Shown one piece after another: positions 26,669 through 35,942 of a DNA stretch of 64,000 bases (the first letter of the stretch is position 1; every line of letters begins with the position of its first letter). The notes under the pieces were generated by a model. The model searched no databases and was not told the DNA's origin. It saw only the letters and a program-made list of their open reading frames with translations. This DNA is from Changpingibacter yushuensis (GTDB taxonomy: Bacteria > Actinomycetota > Actinomycetes > Actinomycetales > Actinomycetaceae). The stretch spans positions 1,116,001-1,180,000 of the forward strand of contig NZ_CP059492.1 in NCBI RefSeq assembly GCF_014041995.1, given 5' to 3'. The position numbers were made by a program, and so were the translations under genes.

Positions 26669-26740
26669 ATCTATACCTACTTACGTGCGTAGGTTCACAG
26701 CACGCTTCCTCCATAGCGCTAAGAGCGCTCCACGTGTTTT
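26661..26740 (+). promoter_or_regulatory. Possible attenuator ahead of the luciferase-like gene
   Basis: GTAGGTA (26661-26667, overlapping the leader stop) pairs with TACCTAC (26674-26680). The latter can instead pair with GTAGG at 26689-26693, giving mutually exclusive stems. A further stem AGCGCT-AAG-AGCGCT (26715-26729) is followed by CCACGTGTTTT, a terminator-like end. Confidence 0.45.
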
Positions 26741-26780
26741 CCATAGCCTTTCAGGCCGACCCGTGAACGGATGAACGAAT

Positions 26781-27701
26781 ATGACAGTTCAACTGACCAG
26801 CCTAGATACCCCAACCACAGCAAGCCCAGCAGGAGTCGAACGCATGACCGATGCCTATATCGGCATCGATCTTACGATTCTGAGCGCGGCGTCCTCCGCC
26901 GATTATTCAAGTCTGGGTATGGACCTCCCCGTCGAGTTTGCTAGCTTCCCGAAGCTAGTCTCATGTGCAAGTGCGGCATGCTCAGGCGGCCTCGATCTGA
27001 TTCTGCTTGCGAAGGAGTTCCAGATGCGCTGCGATCGAAGTGGCGGGTCTATGGACGCAGTTCGAACGATGGCCAGACTGACTGACACCGGTGCGGCAGG
27101 TTTTTCCGCAGAAGTTCCAACCGAGGCCCCCAAACTTGCCGAAGCGATTGGCCTTCTCTCACAGCAGCGTGACGGCTGGGGATCAATCGAGATTTCCTTG
27201 GATCACAGTAGCGATCTACGGGCACTCACTTCGTTCTCAACCGCAGCCCATGACGCAGGTATCCATGTCAGCGGCCGTATGAGCGCCGACGACGTTCTGC
27301 AGATGAACTTGACCGAGCTCACGGCTTTGGTTGACGCCGTTCGCCTCCAAACTGAGGATCCGCATGTAGCCCGGGAGTGCCGTTTTGCGTTGCGATCGGC
27401 GGCAGCAGAACAAGGCCGCAGCCTTGACGTTCTTGTCGATATGGGCGTGGTCATTTCTGGCAGTGCTAAGGCCGCAAGCGAACGCGCACTCCTCATTGAG
27501 GGAATCCAACAGAGGCCGCTGTTTGGCGGCAAGGCAAAGGCCGTTGGAACTGTTTACGACGTGGCAGATGCGGTAGAGAACTGGATTGGCTTGGGTGGAG
27601 CCGACGGCATCATCTTCATGCCAGCCTCCCTGCCAACTGATCTCGCATCGATCATCCGTGGAGTGCTTCCTCTGCTGAAGGCTCGCTCAGAGGTGAAGTA
27701 G
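26781..27701 (+). CDS. Luciferase-like (LLM) flavin-dependent oxidoreductase
   Basis: The 306-residue protein resembles the luciferase-like monooxygenase fold mainly at its C-terminus: GTVYDVADAVENWIGLGGAD, then GIIFMP and a final IIRGVLPLLKAR, as in SsuD/NtaA-type enzymes. The N-terminus has an LDLILLAKEFQ stretch and AVRTMARLTDTGAAGFSAEV. It is shorter than most family members and its substrate cannot be told. A short leader peptide and alternative stems precede it, suggesting attenuation, perhaps by sulphur supply. It is followed by two strong hairpins and the convergent trxA. Confidence 0.65.
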   Translation: MTVQLTSLDTPTTASPAGVERMTDAYIGIDLTILSAASSADYSSLGMDLPVEFASFPKLVSCASAACSGGLDLILLAKEFQMRCDRSGGSMDAVRTMARLTDTGAAGFSAEVPTEAPKLAEAIGLLSQQRDGWGSIEISLDHSSDLRALTSFSTAAHDAGIHVSGRMSADDVLQMNLTELTALVDAVRLQTEDPHVARECRFALRSAAAEQGRSLDVLVDMGVVISGSAKAASERALLIEGIQQRPLFGGKAKAVGTVYDVADAVENWIGLGGADGIIFMPASLPTDLASIIRGVLPLLKARSEVK

Positions 27702-27721
27702 CGGTTTAGTGCTGAGGTGAC

Positions 27722-27757
27722 GAAATGGGCGGATGGTCTTGACCATCCGCCCATTTC
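27722..27757. terminator. Bidirectional terminator, first hairpin
   Basis: GAAATGGGCGGATGGTC and its exact complement form a 17-bp stem with a two-base loop between the convergent luciferase-like and trxA genes. A short T-run falls within the base of the stem on both strands. Confidence 0.8.
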
Positions 27758-27765
27758 AGTTCCAC

Positions 27766-27795
27766 GGTGGGCGGACCGCAAACGGCCCGCCCACC
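27766..27795. terminator. Bidirectional terminator, second hairpin
   Basis: GGTGGGCGGACCG and CGGCCCGCCCACC form a 13-bp stem with one mismatch and a CAAA loop, next to the first hairpin. Confidence 0.65.
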
Positions 27796-27814
27796 GGTCA
27801 GCTCATCAGGCTGT

Positions 27815-28186
27815 TCAGTTAGCCTTCTTGGCTTCCTCTTCAGCAATCTGTGCACGGACAGCGTCCATGTCCAAAGCGTTGATCTGCGAGATAAGATCCT
27901 CGAGATCGTTGTGGCGCATGGCTCCCGCCTGCTGGAAGATCTGAATGCCATCGCGGAACGCCATGAGGGTTGGAATCGCTTGGACGTTGAACTCAGCTGC
28001 CAGTTGCTGGTTAGCGTCTGAATCAACCTTCCCGAAGGTGATATCTGTGTGGCTTTCAGAAGACTTCTCGAACACCGGGCCGAACTGGCGGCATGGGCCG
28101 CACCATGATGCCCAGAAGTCCAGAAGTACAGTGCCTTCCTTGACGCTCTCGTTGAAGTTTTCCTCGGTGATCTCGACTGTAGCCAT
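27815..28186 (-). CDS. trxA: Thioredoxin
   Basis: The 123-residue protein has the thioredoxin fold with the active site WCGPC in DFWASWCGPCRQFGPVFE near residue 29 and the cis-proline segment AIPTLMAF. It reduces disulphides in the cytoplasm. The C-terminus is about 15 residues longer than usual, with an alanine/glutamate tail. It is transcribed towards the luciferase-like gene. Confidence 0.93.
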   Translation of the reverse strand: MATVEITEENFNESVKEGTVLLDFWASWCGPCRQFGPVFEKSSESHTDITFGKVDSDANQQLAAEFNVQAIPTLMAFRDGIQIFQQAGAMRHNDLEDLISQINALDMDAVRAQIAEEEAKKAN

Positions 28187-28465
28187 TTCGCCCTTCCACG
28201 TTGTGTCCGGCCCCTTGGGGCCACATAGCTACCCGGCGTCTACCGGGTCTTGGGGAGGAACGCTTTGCTCAACCGAGGTATTCCCGCCCTCACGTGGGAT
28301 CTCCAAGCTCAGCCCCTAGCGAATCATGAAGTCGTGCCACTGGCGTGGGTTGGACTGCGCGAAGCGTCGGTTGATCGGGCAGTCACGTGGATCGAGCCGC
28401 AGGAGAAGCTCCCGGGATTGGATCGGCAAGTTCACCTTGGCACGAAAGAACCGTAGGCTTGCCAC

Positions 28466-29740
28466 ATGACAGATCAAACAGTGGTCTCGGGTGTCGAGGA
28501 TCTGGCGCGCCGGGCAAAGGTTGCTTCTCGTGATCTTCGCAATGCAACAAGCAGTGCCAAGGATGCACTGCTCAATGGCATAGCGGATGCTTTGGAATCC
28601 CACACGGACGCCATCATCGCAGGCAACGAGGCGGATATGGCACATGGGCGCGACGCCGGCATGTCTGCCAGTCTGCTTGACCGGCTCAGCCTGACCAAGG
28701 ACCGAATCTCGGCTATCGCGCAGGCCACTCGGCACGTTGCGGGCCTGCCAGACCCAGTGGGAGAGGTGGTGCGAGGATCCACGTTGCCAAATGGCCTCGT
28801 GCTGCGCCAGGTGCGCGTGCCAATGGGTGTCATTGGGATGATCTACGAAGCACGCCCGAATGTTACGATTGACGCCGCATCACTGGCACTGAAAGCCGGA
28901 TCGGCTGTCATCCTGCGCGGAGGCCGGGCCGCGGAAGAAACCAACGCTGTACTAGTGAAGGTGATGCGCGACGTCGTCGTCGAAAAAGGGCTTAACCCTG
29001 ACCTAGTTCAGACAATTGATTCGTTTGGGCGAGAGGGTTCTGTGGCGTTGATGCGGGCGCGCGGGCTCGTTGACCTCGTCATTCCTCGCGGGGGAGCGGG
29101 ATTGATCCAGACCGTGGTGCGGGAGTCGCTGGTTCCAGTTATTGAGACGGGCGTGGGGAACTGCCACGTCTACGTGGACCGGGCAGCTGATCTGGACAAG
29201 GCACTCGCTATTGCGATCAATGCAAAGACTCATCGTCCGGGAGTGTGCAACGCTGCCGAAAGCCTGTTGGTCCATGAGGAAGTCGCCACCGGGTTCATGC
29301 CACGCGTTCTCCGGGCATTAGCGGATCGAGGCGTCACGATACATGGTTGCGGGACCTCGGCAACTCTTGCGCCTGACGGTGTTGATGTGATTCCCGCCAC
29401 TGATGAGGACTGGGCGACGGAATACCTCGACCTAGAGATTGCGGTTAAAGTTGTTCCTAGCGAAGAATCGGCGATAGACCATATCCGCGCGTATTCAACC
29501 GGCCACACGGAGGCAATCGTTTCGCAGGATCTCGCTGCGATTCGGCGTTTCACGGCCGGAGTGGACTGTGCCGCGATCATGATCAATGCTTCGACGCGTT
29601 TTACAGATGGCGGCGAGCTGGGCCTGGGTGCGGAGATTGGTATTTCCACCCAGAAGCTTCACGCTCGCGGTCCGATGGGTTTGACTGAGCTGACGACCAC
29701 AACGTGGATCGTCGAGGGAGATGGGCATGTCCGAAACTGA
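28466..29740 (+). CDS. proA: Gamma-glutamyl phosphate reductase
   Basis: ProA reduces glutamyl phosphate to glutamate semialdehyde in proline synthesis. The 424-residue protein contains the NADPH-binding and catalytic regions of the family: [44 protein letters not shown] and the active-site cysteine in [15 protein letters not shown]. It overlaps nadD by 14 to 20 bases. Confidence 0.96.
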   Translation: MTDQTVVSGVEDLARRAKVASRDLRNATSSAKDALLNGIADALESHTDAIIAGNEADMAHGRDAGMSASLLDRLSLTKDRISAIAQATRHVAGLPDPVGEVVRGSTLPNGLVLRQVRVPMGVIGMIYEARPNVTIDAASLALKAGSAVILRGGRAAEETNAVLVKVMRDVVVEKGLNPDLVQTIDSFGREGSVALMRARGLVDLVIPRGGAGLIQTVVRESLVPVIETGVGNCHVYVDRAADLDKALAIAINAKTHRPGVCNAAESLLVHEEVATGFMPRVLRALADRGVTIHGCGTSATLAPDGVDVIPATDEDWATEYLDLEIAVKVVPSEESAIDHIRAYSTGHTEAIVSQDLAAIRRFTAGVDCAAIMINASTRFTDGGELGLGAEIGISTQKLHARGPMGLTELTTTTWIVEGDGHVRN

Positions 29741-30425
29741 TGTCCACGTTCCAATACCGGATCACCCGAACCGGCCACGGAGAATCGGGATCATGGGCGG
29801 AACATTTGACCCAATACATCACGGACATCTCGTTGCGGCATCTGAGGTTCAACACGTTTTTGGCCTCGACGAAGTCGTGTTTGTGCCCACGGGACGCCAA
29901 CCGTTCAAGCGAGATCGAGCGGTGACTTTACCAGAACATCGCTACCTCATGACCGTGATTGCAACCGCATCAAACTCGCGTTTTTCAGTCTCTCGCGTGG
30001 ATATTGAAAGGTCTGGACTGACCTACACGGTAGATACTCTGCGTGATCTGCGGCACAGCTATCCAGGTGCAGAGTTCTATTTCATCACGGGCGCCGATGT
30101 GCTTCCGGACATCCTCAAATGGAAGGATCCCGATGAGTTATGGAGCATGGCGCACTTTGTCGGAGTAACCCGTCCGGGCCACCAGCTTGACGTTACGGGG
30201 TTACCCGCAGAACGAATTAGCCTGCTGGAAGTACCAGCCATGGCAATATCGTCTACGGACTGTCGAGCTCGCGTTCGGCGCGGCGCGCCGATATGGTATT
30301 TGCTGCCAGATGGCGTGGTTCAATACATTGCGAAGTACCATCTTTATCAGGAGTTGTCAGAGACTCATGATCAGATGGAGTTCAGCGGCACGAAGCTTCT
30401 GAACGGAAGGAGAAACAATGAGTGA
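29727..30425 (+). CDS. nadD: Nicotinate-nucleotide adenylyltransferase
   Basis: NadD makes nicotinate adenine dinucleotide in NAD synthesis. The sequence has the signature [18 protein letters not shown] and the C-terminal [13 protein letters not shown], with WKDPDELW between. The first usable ATGs are 29721 and 29727, both behind GAGGGAG; I chose the second because of spacing. The extra N-terminal 20 residues and C-terminal tail are not conserved. It overlaps proA upstream and the next gene by eight bases. Confidence 0.95.
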   Translation: MSETDVHVPIPDHPNRPRRIGIMGGTFDPIHHGHLVAASEVQHVFGLDEVVFVPTGRQPFKRDRAVTLPEHRYLMTVIATASNSRFSVSRVDIERSGLTYTVDTLRDLRHSYPGAEFYFITGADVLPDILKWKDPDELWSMAHFVGVTRPGHQLDVTGLPAERISLLEVPAMAISSTDCRARVRRGAPIWYLLPDGVVQYIAKYHLYQELSETHDQMEFSGTKLLNGRRNNE

Positions 30426-31344
30426 GGAGACACCGCGTCTCTCCCGTCGCGAGATGCGTGAAAGGGGCCTCCTCAAGCCGGTGACAACTGGCACTTCCCC
30501 CATCGAGGAGCTTAGCCAGACCCAGGAGCTGAATCTGCGCAGGCTTTCACGCAAGGAACTGCGCGAACGGTCAACTGCCAGCAATGAGGCCGTGGCAGCC
30601 GAGTTGGCAGCTGCGGCGAGCAGTGCGAGTCCGGTCACGCCCGATGAGCCTGTGATTGCGCCCGGGCAAGCCGAACCCAAGATTGGATCGGCCCGCGAGT
30701 CGGTTGTCTCTCCCGGAAGCTCTGATAACGGCGCACGGCGAAGTGTGTTTGATCGTTTCTCTAGCGCTCAGGGCTCGGCCGATGACTCACATGACGCTAC
30801 CGCTGGCTCGCAGAAGCGAGAATTGCACGCTGGTGCGGACGACGCATCAGTGGATTTCGATTCAGAAAGCGATGAAAGCCTTGAAGATCGGCTTCTCGCT
30901 CGCGTCCGTCAAGATACCGCTGCTATTGGACGCTCAGGTAACTCCCCGGACGAACCAGCGCATGACGAATCGCCCACAGGTGACTCCTCGTGGGCGCGCA
31001 CAACCGTGGAACCGAGTAGTGTGGCAGCCTTGGGCGATTTTATTAGTTCGCCTTCAAAGCAAAAAGCTCCTGCGCTTCCTGCTGGTCCGGAGAGTTCTGC
31101 AGACAAACACGTTGCATTCCCTGAGGTATCCGCCAATCTTGACGATTCGGCGGAGGATGAGGCGGAATCGACGGGTGGCCAACACGGCGTGCTGATGACT
31201 GTGGTTTTTGTGCTTGTTGGCCTGCTCCTTGGAGTCTTGGTTGGCTTGGCAATCCGGCACTTTTTCATGAGTGGTGCTGTTCCGCTGGGAGTTGATATCG
31301 ATTCCGTTCGAGCCGCAGCTGCTCTCATTCCTACCCATATATAG
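30418..31344 (+). CDS. Hypothetical single-pass membrane protein
   Basis: The 308-residue protein begins [13 protein letters not shown] and repeats a similar SRKELRERS motif about 30 residues later, followed by a long low-complexity acidic and serine-rich region. One transmembrane helix ([20 protein letters not shown]) lies near residue 265, leaving a short outer tail. Proteins with SRRE(L/M)RER starts are common between nadD and rsfS in actinobacteria and have no assigned function. No enzymatic motif is present. It is co-transcribed with nadD and rsfS. Confidence 0.7.
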   Translation: MSEETPRLSRREMRERGLLKPVTTGTSPIEELSQTQELNLRRLSRKELRERSTASNEAVAAELAAAASSASPVTPDEPVIAPGQAEPKIGSARESVVSPGSSDNGARRSVFDRFSSAQGSADDSHDATAGSQKRELHAGADDASVDFDSESDESLEDRLLARVRQDTAAIGRSGNSPDEPAHDESPTGDSSWARTTVEPSSVAALGDFISSPSKQKAPALPAGPESSADKHVAFPEVSANLDDSAEDEAESTGGQHGVLMTVVFVLVGLLLGVLVGLAIRHFFMSGAVPLGVDIDSVRAAAALIPTHI

Positions 31345-31352
31345 GAGTTCAT

Positions 31353-31799
31353 GTGGTCGCAACCGACCAAGCTAAGGAATATGCCCGAATTGCAGCTTCT
31401 GCTGCCGCCGAATTGAAGGCCGTGAGCATATCCGCAATTGACGTCTCAGATCGTCTGATGTTGACCGACGTTTTTCTGGTGGTCTCCGGATCGAGTGACC
31501 GCCAAGTTCGTGCGCTCGTCGATGCGATCGACGAAGCTATGCTGAAGGCTGGTGTTCATCGCCAGCGCCGCGAAGGCATGGACGCATCGCCTCACTGGGT
31601 CATCATTGATTTCGACGAACTCATGGTTCATGTCCAACAAGAAGAGGACCGTGAGTTCTACGCTCTGGAGAAGCTCTGGGGCGACTGCCCGGTGATTGAT
31701 CTGGGTATTGATACAGGCGAGGAAACCAGTACGCTGGATCGTCTGCTCGCAGGATCAAGCGAGGAAGCTTCCGACAGGCCGGAGGATGCCGAGGCGTGA
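31353..31799 (+). CDS. rsfS: Ribosomal silencing factor RsfS
   Basis: RsfS binds L14 and blocks subunit joining when nutrients run low. The 148-residue protein has the conserved core DVSDRLMLTDVFLVVSGSSD, HWVIIDFDELMVHV and EREFYALEKLW-like end (DREFYALEKLW). A C-terminal acidic tail of about 35 residues is extra. The GTG start follows an AGGAG site, and the stop overlaps the next gene. Confidence 0.95.
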   Translation: MVATDQAKEYARIAASAAAELKAVSISAIDVSDRLMLTDVFLVVSGSSDRQVRALVDAIDEAMLKAGVHRQRREGMDASPHWVIIDFDELMVHVQQEEDREFYALEKLWGDCPVIDLGIDTGEETSTLDRLLAGSSEEASDRPEDAEA

Positions 31800-32413
31800 G
31801 TGCAGACCGCGTGGTGCTGTGGCGCCACGGCCAGACTGATCTCAACGTTGCCGGGCGCATTCAAGGTTCTCAAGATTTCCCACTCAACGAAACGGGACGT
31901 GAGCAAGCCCGCGGCGTCGCCGTGGAACTTGCACAACTGAATCCCGCAATGATCGTCAGTTCGCCACTCTCACGCGCACTCGATACCGCCCGCGCGCTGG
32001 GAGGTGTGACGGGCCTCGATGTGGAAGTAGACGCACGTCTGGTCGAACGGTGTTATGGCGAATGGGAGGGTCTCACACGCGAGGACATGGTGGCAGCCAA
32101 CCCTCGAGAGTATGCAGTGTGGAGAGCCGGTGGCCATCCAGAGGGGCTAGGCGTTGAACGCAACTCTGTTGTAGCAGATCGTATTCAGAGCGCTGTGTGG
32201 GACGCTGCGGCCAAGATGGATGGCGGAACCCTCATTGTGGTTGCACACGGCGCGGCGCTTCGAGCGGGAGTTACGGCCATGCTCGGAATGGATCCGGAGG
32301 GGTGGACCGGCTTGCGCGGAATGGATAACTGCCATTGGGCCATGTTGGTTCCTCGCCCTGAGCGCACACCCGAATGGCTCCTGATCTCCTACAACCGGGC
32401 AAAGGCAGAGTAG
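31796..32413 (+). CDS. Histidine phosphatase family protein (GpgP-like)
   Basis: The 205-residue protein has the RHG motif (WRHGQTDLNVAGRIQG), a second arginine in SSPLSRALDTA, the catalytic glutamate in ERCYGEWEGL and the second histidine in VVAHGAALR. These define the phosphoglycerate mutase-like phosphatases. In mycobacteria the gene after nadD and rsfS encodes glucosyl-3-phosphoglycerate phosphatase, so that role is possible but unproven. The GTG start overlaps the rsfS stop by four bases. Confidence 0.88.
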   Translation: MSADRVVLWRHGQTDLNVAGRIQGSQDFPLNETGREQARGVAVELAQLNPAMIVSSPLSRALDTARALGGVTGLDVEVDARLVERCYGEWEGLTREDMVAANPREYAVWRAGGHPEGLGVERNSVVADRIQSAVWDAAAKMDGGTLIVVAHGAALRAGVTAMLGMDPEGWTGLRGMDNCHWAMLVPRPERTPEWLLISYNRAKAE

Positions 32414-32513
32414 TAGTGCCACATTCTGCCCGGCACGTGGTGAGGCTCTCACCGATCTGTGCCGTCAGAATTTGGCCGAATGTGATTGGGTCAGTAAGCT
32501 TTATCTAGTCCGA

Positions 32514-32586
32514 GGGGCATTGGCGCAGTTGGTAGCGCGCTTCCATGGCATGGAAGAGGTCAGGGGTTCGAATCCCCTATGCTCCA
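32514..32586 (+). tRNA. tRNA-Ala (anticodon GGC), copy 1
   Basis: A complete cloverleaf is visible: acceptor GGGGCAT/ATGCTCC, D-stem GCGC/GCGC, anticodon stem CTTCC/GGAAG around loop ATGGCAT, and T-arm AGGGG-TTCGAAT-CCCCT. CCA is not encoded beyond A73. An identical gene is at 50376-50448. Confidence 0.98.
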
Positions 32587-32603
32587 CTAAACAGGCCGAG
32601 TTC

Positions 32604-32642
32604 GAAACTTGCCCCGCAGAAATGCGGGGCAAGTTTCTTTTT
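32604..32642 (+). terminator. Rho-independent terminator of tRNA-Ala copy 1
   Basis: GAAACTTGCCCCGC and GCGGGGCAAGTTTC form a perfect 14-bp stem with loop AGAAAT, followed by TTTTT. Confidence 0.93.
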
Positions 32643-32664
32643 CGGGTTTTAGGCCTAAAGGGGG

Positions 32665-33655
32665 TCAGGACTGTTTTCTGGATGGTTGTGGTTTCTCTAT
32701 TTTGTCACGGTTTTCTTGGATGGTGCCTCTAAGAGATGTTTTCAAGCGGTTTGTGTTGTAGAAGATGAGGTAATCATTGATTGCCATCTCGAGCTGGGCA
32801 GTACAGGTCCATGTTCGACCGTACAACATTTCCGTTTTCATGCGCCCGAAGAATCCTTCACAGGCGGCGTTATCGGGACTGCATCCCTTCTTTCCCATCG
32901 AGCGAGTAACCCGACCAGCTTTCGTTGTCTCAATCCATTCAGCAGTCCGGTAATGCCCACCACGATCACTATGGATAATGAGAGGCACAGCCTCCTTAGC
33001 CTCACGCAGAGCATCGTGCCGGTCAGCAGGCAGACTGGCAATCGCTGCTTCGAGCATCGACTGTGTCATCACCTTGTCCGCACGTCGACTCGTCTGCCAC
33101 GCCACGACTTTCCCATCACAGCAATCAATCATCGGGCTGAGATAGACCTTGGCATCCGGACCGGCGAACTCAGTGACATCGGTGAGCCACAATCTGTTAG
33201 GCTCATCAGCTTGAAAATCACGTGCCACGTGATCATCGGGGGCCGGACTCGTCTCTCTCGTAGCTGGAGTAGCGTCGTTTCCGGTGAGCATAAAAGACCG
33301 GGATCCGATGCTGTTTCATCAAGCGACGGACAACCTTCTCCGAAACGCTCACTCCGAGTCGCTTGAGTTGTAGCCAGATCCGCGCAGAACCGTATGTACA
33401 GCCCGAATCAGCCGAAATCTTCTTGATCTGCTCAGCAAGCTTGGCATACGTGTCAGGACGATCAAGCACGCCCCGGCAATACTGATAGCTACTGGCCGAC
33501 ATGCCACACACCTCCAAGAGCATCACGACAGGAAGACGGGCACGTAACTGGTCAATGATGCATGTCTTGTTCAGGTTCGACAGTTTGCCCGGGATGACGC
33601 CCGCGTCTTCTTTTACCAGATCAAGCTCGCGTTCGACCACATGCTTTTCTACCAA
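32665..33655 (-). pseudogene. IS3-type transposase orfB, frameshifted
   Basis: The N-terminal part (33655 down to 33233) has the HTH_21 region CTYGSARIWLQLKRLGVSVS. The C-terminal part (about 33290 down to 32665) has the integrase core with all three catalytic residues: aspartate in WLTDVTEF, aspartate in IIHSDRGGHY and glutamate in NAACEGFFGRMK. The two parts are in different frames and overlap near RRYSSYE/TSPAPDD, so one frameshift separates them. Upstream, the N-terminal part is in the same frame as orfA with only one TGA between. Either the gene is dead or both signals are recoded; decay is likelier. Confidence 0.85.
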
Positions 33656-33727
33656 GAGCTTGGCTGCTAGAGAGCGTAACTCGTCAGGATCTTGTGGTAG
33701 TGACTTCTCGAGTTGAGCCCGGGTTGC

Positions 33728-34090
33728 TCACCCATCAGCCTCGCGTTTGTCACGTTTAGTCATCAGGCCTCGCTCACCATCGTGGTTCCATAAACGCATC
33801 CACTTATACAACAGCATATGGTTACCAACGCCCAGATCCCCAGCAATATCTTTGACCGATTGTCCAGTATTCATCCGCTGGACCCCAGCCAGCGTGACAG
33901 TCCACGGGTAATGGCGAGGAGGCTGCCTCTTCACCACGGATTTGCGACCCCGCCAAGACTGATGCACCCAATCATGCAACACATGCCGAGACGGATAGCC
34001 CAGCTTCCGGATCGTCTTCACATACGAGCCCAACCTTCGAAACGTTGCCACAGCCACACGTTTCTGCTCAATCGAATACACAACCCTCAT
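33728..34090 (-). CDS. IS3-type transposase orfA
   Basis: The 120-residue product (start MRVVYSIEQKRVAV at 34090) holds two helix-turn-helix units: GSYVKTIRKLGYPSRHVLHD and GQSVKDIAGDLGVGNHMLLY. It is the DNA-binding half of the transposase of this element. The open frame runs further upstream to 34192, past the inverted repeat, and that part is not real. The next sense codons after its TGA are in frame with orfB. Confidence 0.8.
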   Translation of the reverse strand: MRVVYSIEQKRVAVATFRRLGSYVKTIRKLGYPSRHVLHDWVHQSWRGRKSVVKRQPPRHYPWTVTLAGVQRMNTGQSVKDIAGDLGVGNHMLLYKWMRLWNHDGERGLMTKRDKREADG

Positions 34091-34290
34091 ACAAGCCTTC
34101 CAAAAAGATACGGAAAACTGTCCACACTCCCAACGTCCTATGGGCCGAAATTCCGTTCGATCCGGCTCAGGTGACCGGTCGTCGGCGACCATTGTTCATT
34201 TCCCTCTGTGGGACCTGTGGAGCAGACGCATTCTCGTCTGCACTTCCACAATGCGGGTGTAACCTAGGACTCTGACAGGACTCACAGGCG

Positions 34291-35250
34291 ATGGTGCTTG
34301 AAAGGACAGACGAGGATATGGAAAAGCTGGAGTATTTGGTCCGCACACTGTCCAGGACAAAGCGCAAGGACTATGAAAACTATGTCGTCAACGCCATTTG
34401 GAACCGCCTTGCTGACAACGACATTCAGCCGGTCACACAGAAGCTCGTGGCCAAGTCCTCTACGGAGCGCTATTTCATTGACCTGTATTTCCCACAGCTC
34501 AACATCGGGATTGAATGCAATGAGCCCTCTCATTTAGGCCAACAGAGCCAAGACGAGATTCGCCAGTGGACGATCTTCGATGTCTTGCACCAAGTGCAGC
34601 CAACCAGTGGATACCAGCAGATAGACATCGATATCGCTGATCCACAGGGACGCTGGCTCAGCCTAGCCGACGTTTCTGGTTCCATCGATCGCGCAGTAGA
34701 ACGCCTGAGAAGCGCCGTGCAGACTCAGAAGCGCAGCGGAGCTTTCGATCCTTGGACGGGTGTCCCGGAGGACCCGATTACCTATGTGCAGTCCCTAAAG
34801 GAGTTGTCTGTTGCAGACGACGTGCGGTTCAGGACTATGGCAGAGGCGTGCAACGCCCTCTTCAGCGATGACTACAGAAGTCTCCAGAAATCCTATTTCA
34901 TCCCCAGAAGACTAAAGCCGGTGTATGGCGACGAATACCATGTCTGGTTCCCGAAAGCAGAGCTTCAAGGAAATGCCGTGTCGCGCGGCTGGCACAACAT
35001 CCTCTCAGCTGACGGAATGACGCTCGAGGAGTATAACGATGGGTGGGATGCAGTCGATAGTGGCGACTACCGAGATAACCGCATTGTCTTTATCCAGAAC
35101 ATCGATCCCATACTCAGAACCAGAGCGTATCAGTTTGCTGGAGTGTTCAAGCGGAACGGAACGGGAAATATCAACGGCTTGCCTACCAAGCACTATGAAC
35201 GAGTCAGCACAACGTTCCCCGTGCTGCCCGGTGAAGCAGAGAAGAAGTAG
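34291..35250 (+). CDS. Probable PvuRts1I/AbaSI-like modification-dependent endonuclease
   Basis: The 319-residue protein has an N-terminal segment TKRKDYENYVVNAIW followed by FIDLYFPQLNIGIECNEPSH, which reads as the core strands of a Vsr/PD-(D/E)XK-type nuclease with candidate catalytic Asp and Glu. The C-terminal part (VFIQNIDPILRTRAYQFAGV then FKRN and a final YERV) resembles the SRA-like reader of PvuRts1I-family enzymes, which cut DNA carrying glucosylated or plain hydroxymethylcytosine, as in T-even-type phages. No partner methylase is encoded nearby, as expected for such enzymes. The start may be 34291 or the ATG at 34318. Base composition is more AT-rich than the housekeeping genes and IS elements flank it on both sides, so transfer is likely. 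Family assignment is from memory of motifs. Confidence 0.5.
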   Translation: MVLERTDEDMEKLEYLVRTLSRTKRKDYENYVVNAIWNRLADNDIQPVTQKLVAKSSTERYFIDLYFPQLNIGIECNEPSHLGQQSQDEIRQWTIFDVLHQVQPTSGYQQIDIDIADPQGRWLSLADVSGSIDRAVERLRSAVQTQKRSGAFDPWTGVPEDPITYVQSLKELSVADDVRFRTMAEACNALFSDDYRSLQKSYFIPRRLKPVYGDEYHVWFPKAELQGNAVSRGWHNILSADGMTLEEYNDGWDAVDSGDYRDNRIVFIQNIDPILRTRAYQFAGVFKRNGTGNINGLPTKHYERVSTTFPVLPGEAEKK

Positions 35251-35302
35251 CCCACTGGGCAGGGGTTTGGTCCGGCCTTCACCATCATCGAGCCACTGAT
35301 CG

Positions 35303-35840
35303 TGGGACTGCTGCATGTTTGGGGGATAAGTTGGTCAGGTGGCTTGTGCGGCCAGTTGGTTGATGGTGGTTTCGTATTCGATGGGTGTCAACGTGGCGGA
35401 GACGGGCTGTCATTCTTGGCCTAATGGACTACCCCACGATCATCCGAAATGGCGTCCTTGATGGCACACAGGTAAGGATTGCCATCCCGCTGGGGTGACG
35501 AAGCACAGCTCATGCCGCCGCGCACTGAAGAACCTCATCGTCTCGCTCGAGCTGCCGATCGCGCTAACGAAGCAAACGCAACTCCCCAGACTCCGCTTTG
35601 GTGACCCCCGGTTTCTCACCAGGCTGGACACGCTCCTCGCACAGCCACTTATGTAGTGTCCCTACATGGATCCCGAAATCCTTCGCGATCATCTTGATCG
35701 TTACCTCAGGCCCATGGGCTCCAACCGCCCCAAGCACGTCCTAGCGGAACTCTTGCGGACACGCAGCAGGCATAACAACATCCGCCCAAGCCAGCAAAAA
35801 CTAGCCAAGTCAAACGTCACCTAACTATGCAACAGTCCCA
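35303..35840 (-). mobile_element. Internally deleted IS with both terminal repeats
   Basis: TGGGACTGCTGCAT (35303-35316) and the complement of ATGCAACAGTCCCA (35827-35840) differ at one of 14 positions. Inside, on the minus strand, the left end codes for TPIEYETTINQLAAQAT and a stop, a transposase C-terminus. The right end codes for an orfA-like start MPAACPQEFR followed by a stop, then VTIKMIAKDFGIHVGTLHKW and a second stop. The integrase core is missing. At 538 bp it is a defective, non-autonomous remnant. Confidence 0.85.
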
Positions 35841-35942
35841 GGATGTGTCGCTGATTTGCGGGTTTGTGGTGACTCTGACCTTATTGAGGAAGAGCTGTTC
35901 TAAATCTGGTCACCATCGGTGTTTTCGTATAACGTTAATGGC

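Larger units (their letters stand above)
32665..34126 (-). mobile_element. IS3-family (IS150-like) insertion sequence, decayed
   Basis: Imperfect terminal inverted repeats TCAGGACTGTTTTCTG (32665-32680) and the complement of CGGAAAACTGTCCACA (34111-34126) agree at 12 of 16 positions. OrfA and orfB lie between them, and the orfB stop codon falls within the left repeat as is usual for this family. I found no convincing target duplication. The element sits directly behind the tRNA-Ala terminator. Confidence 0.85.
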
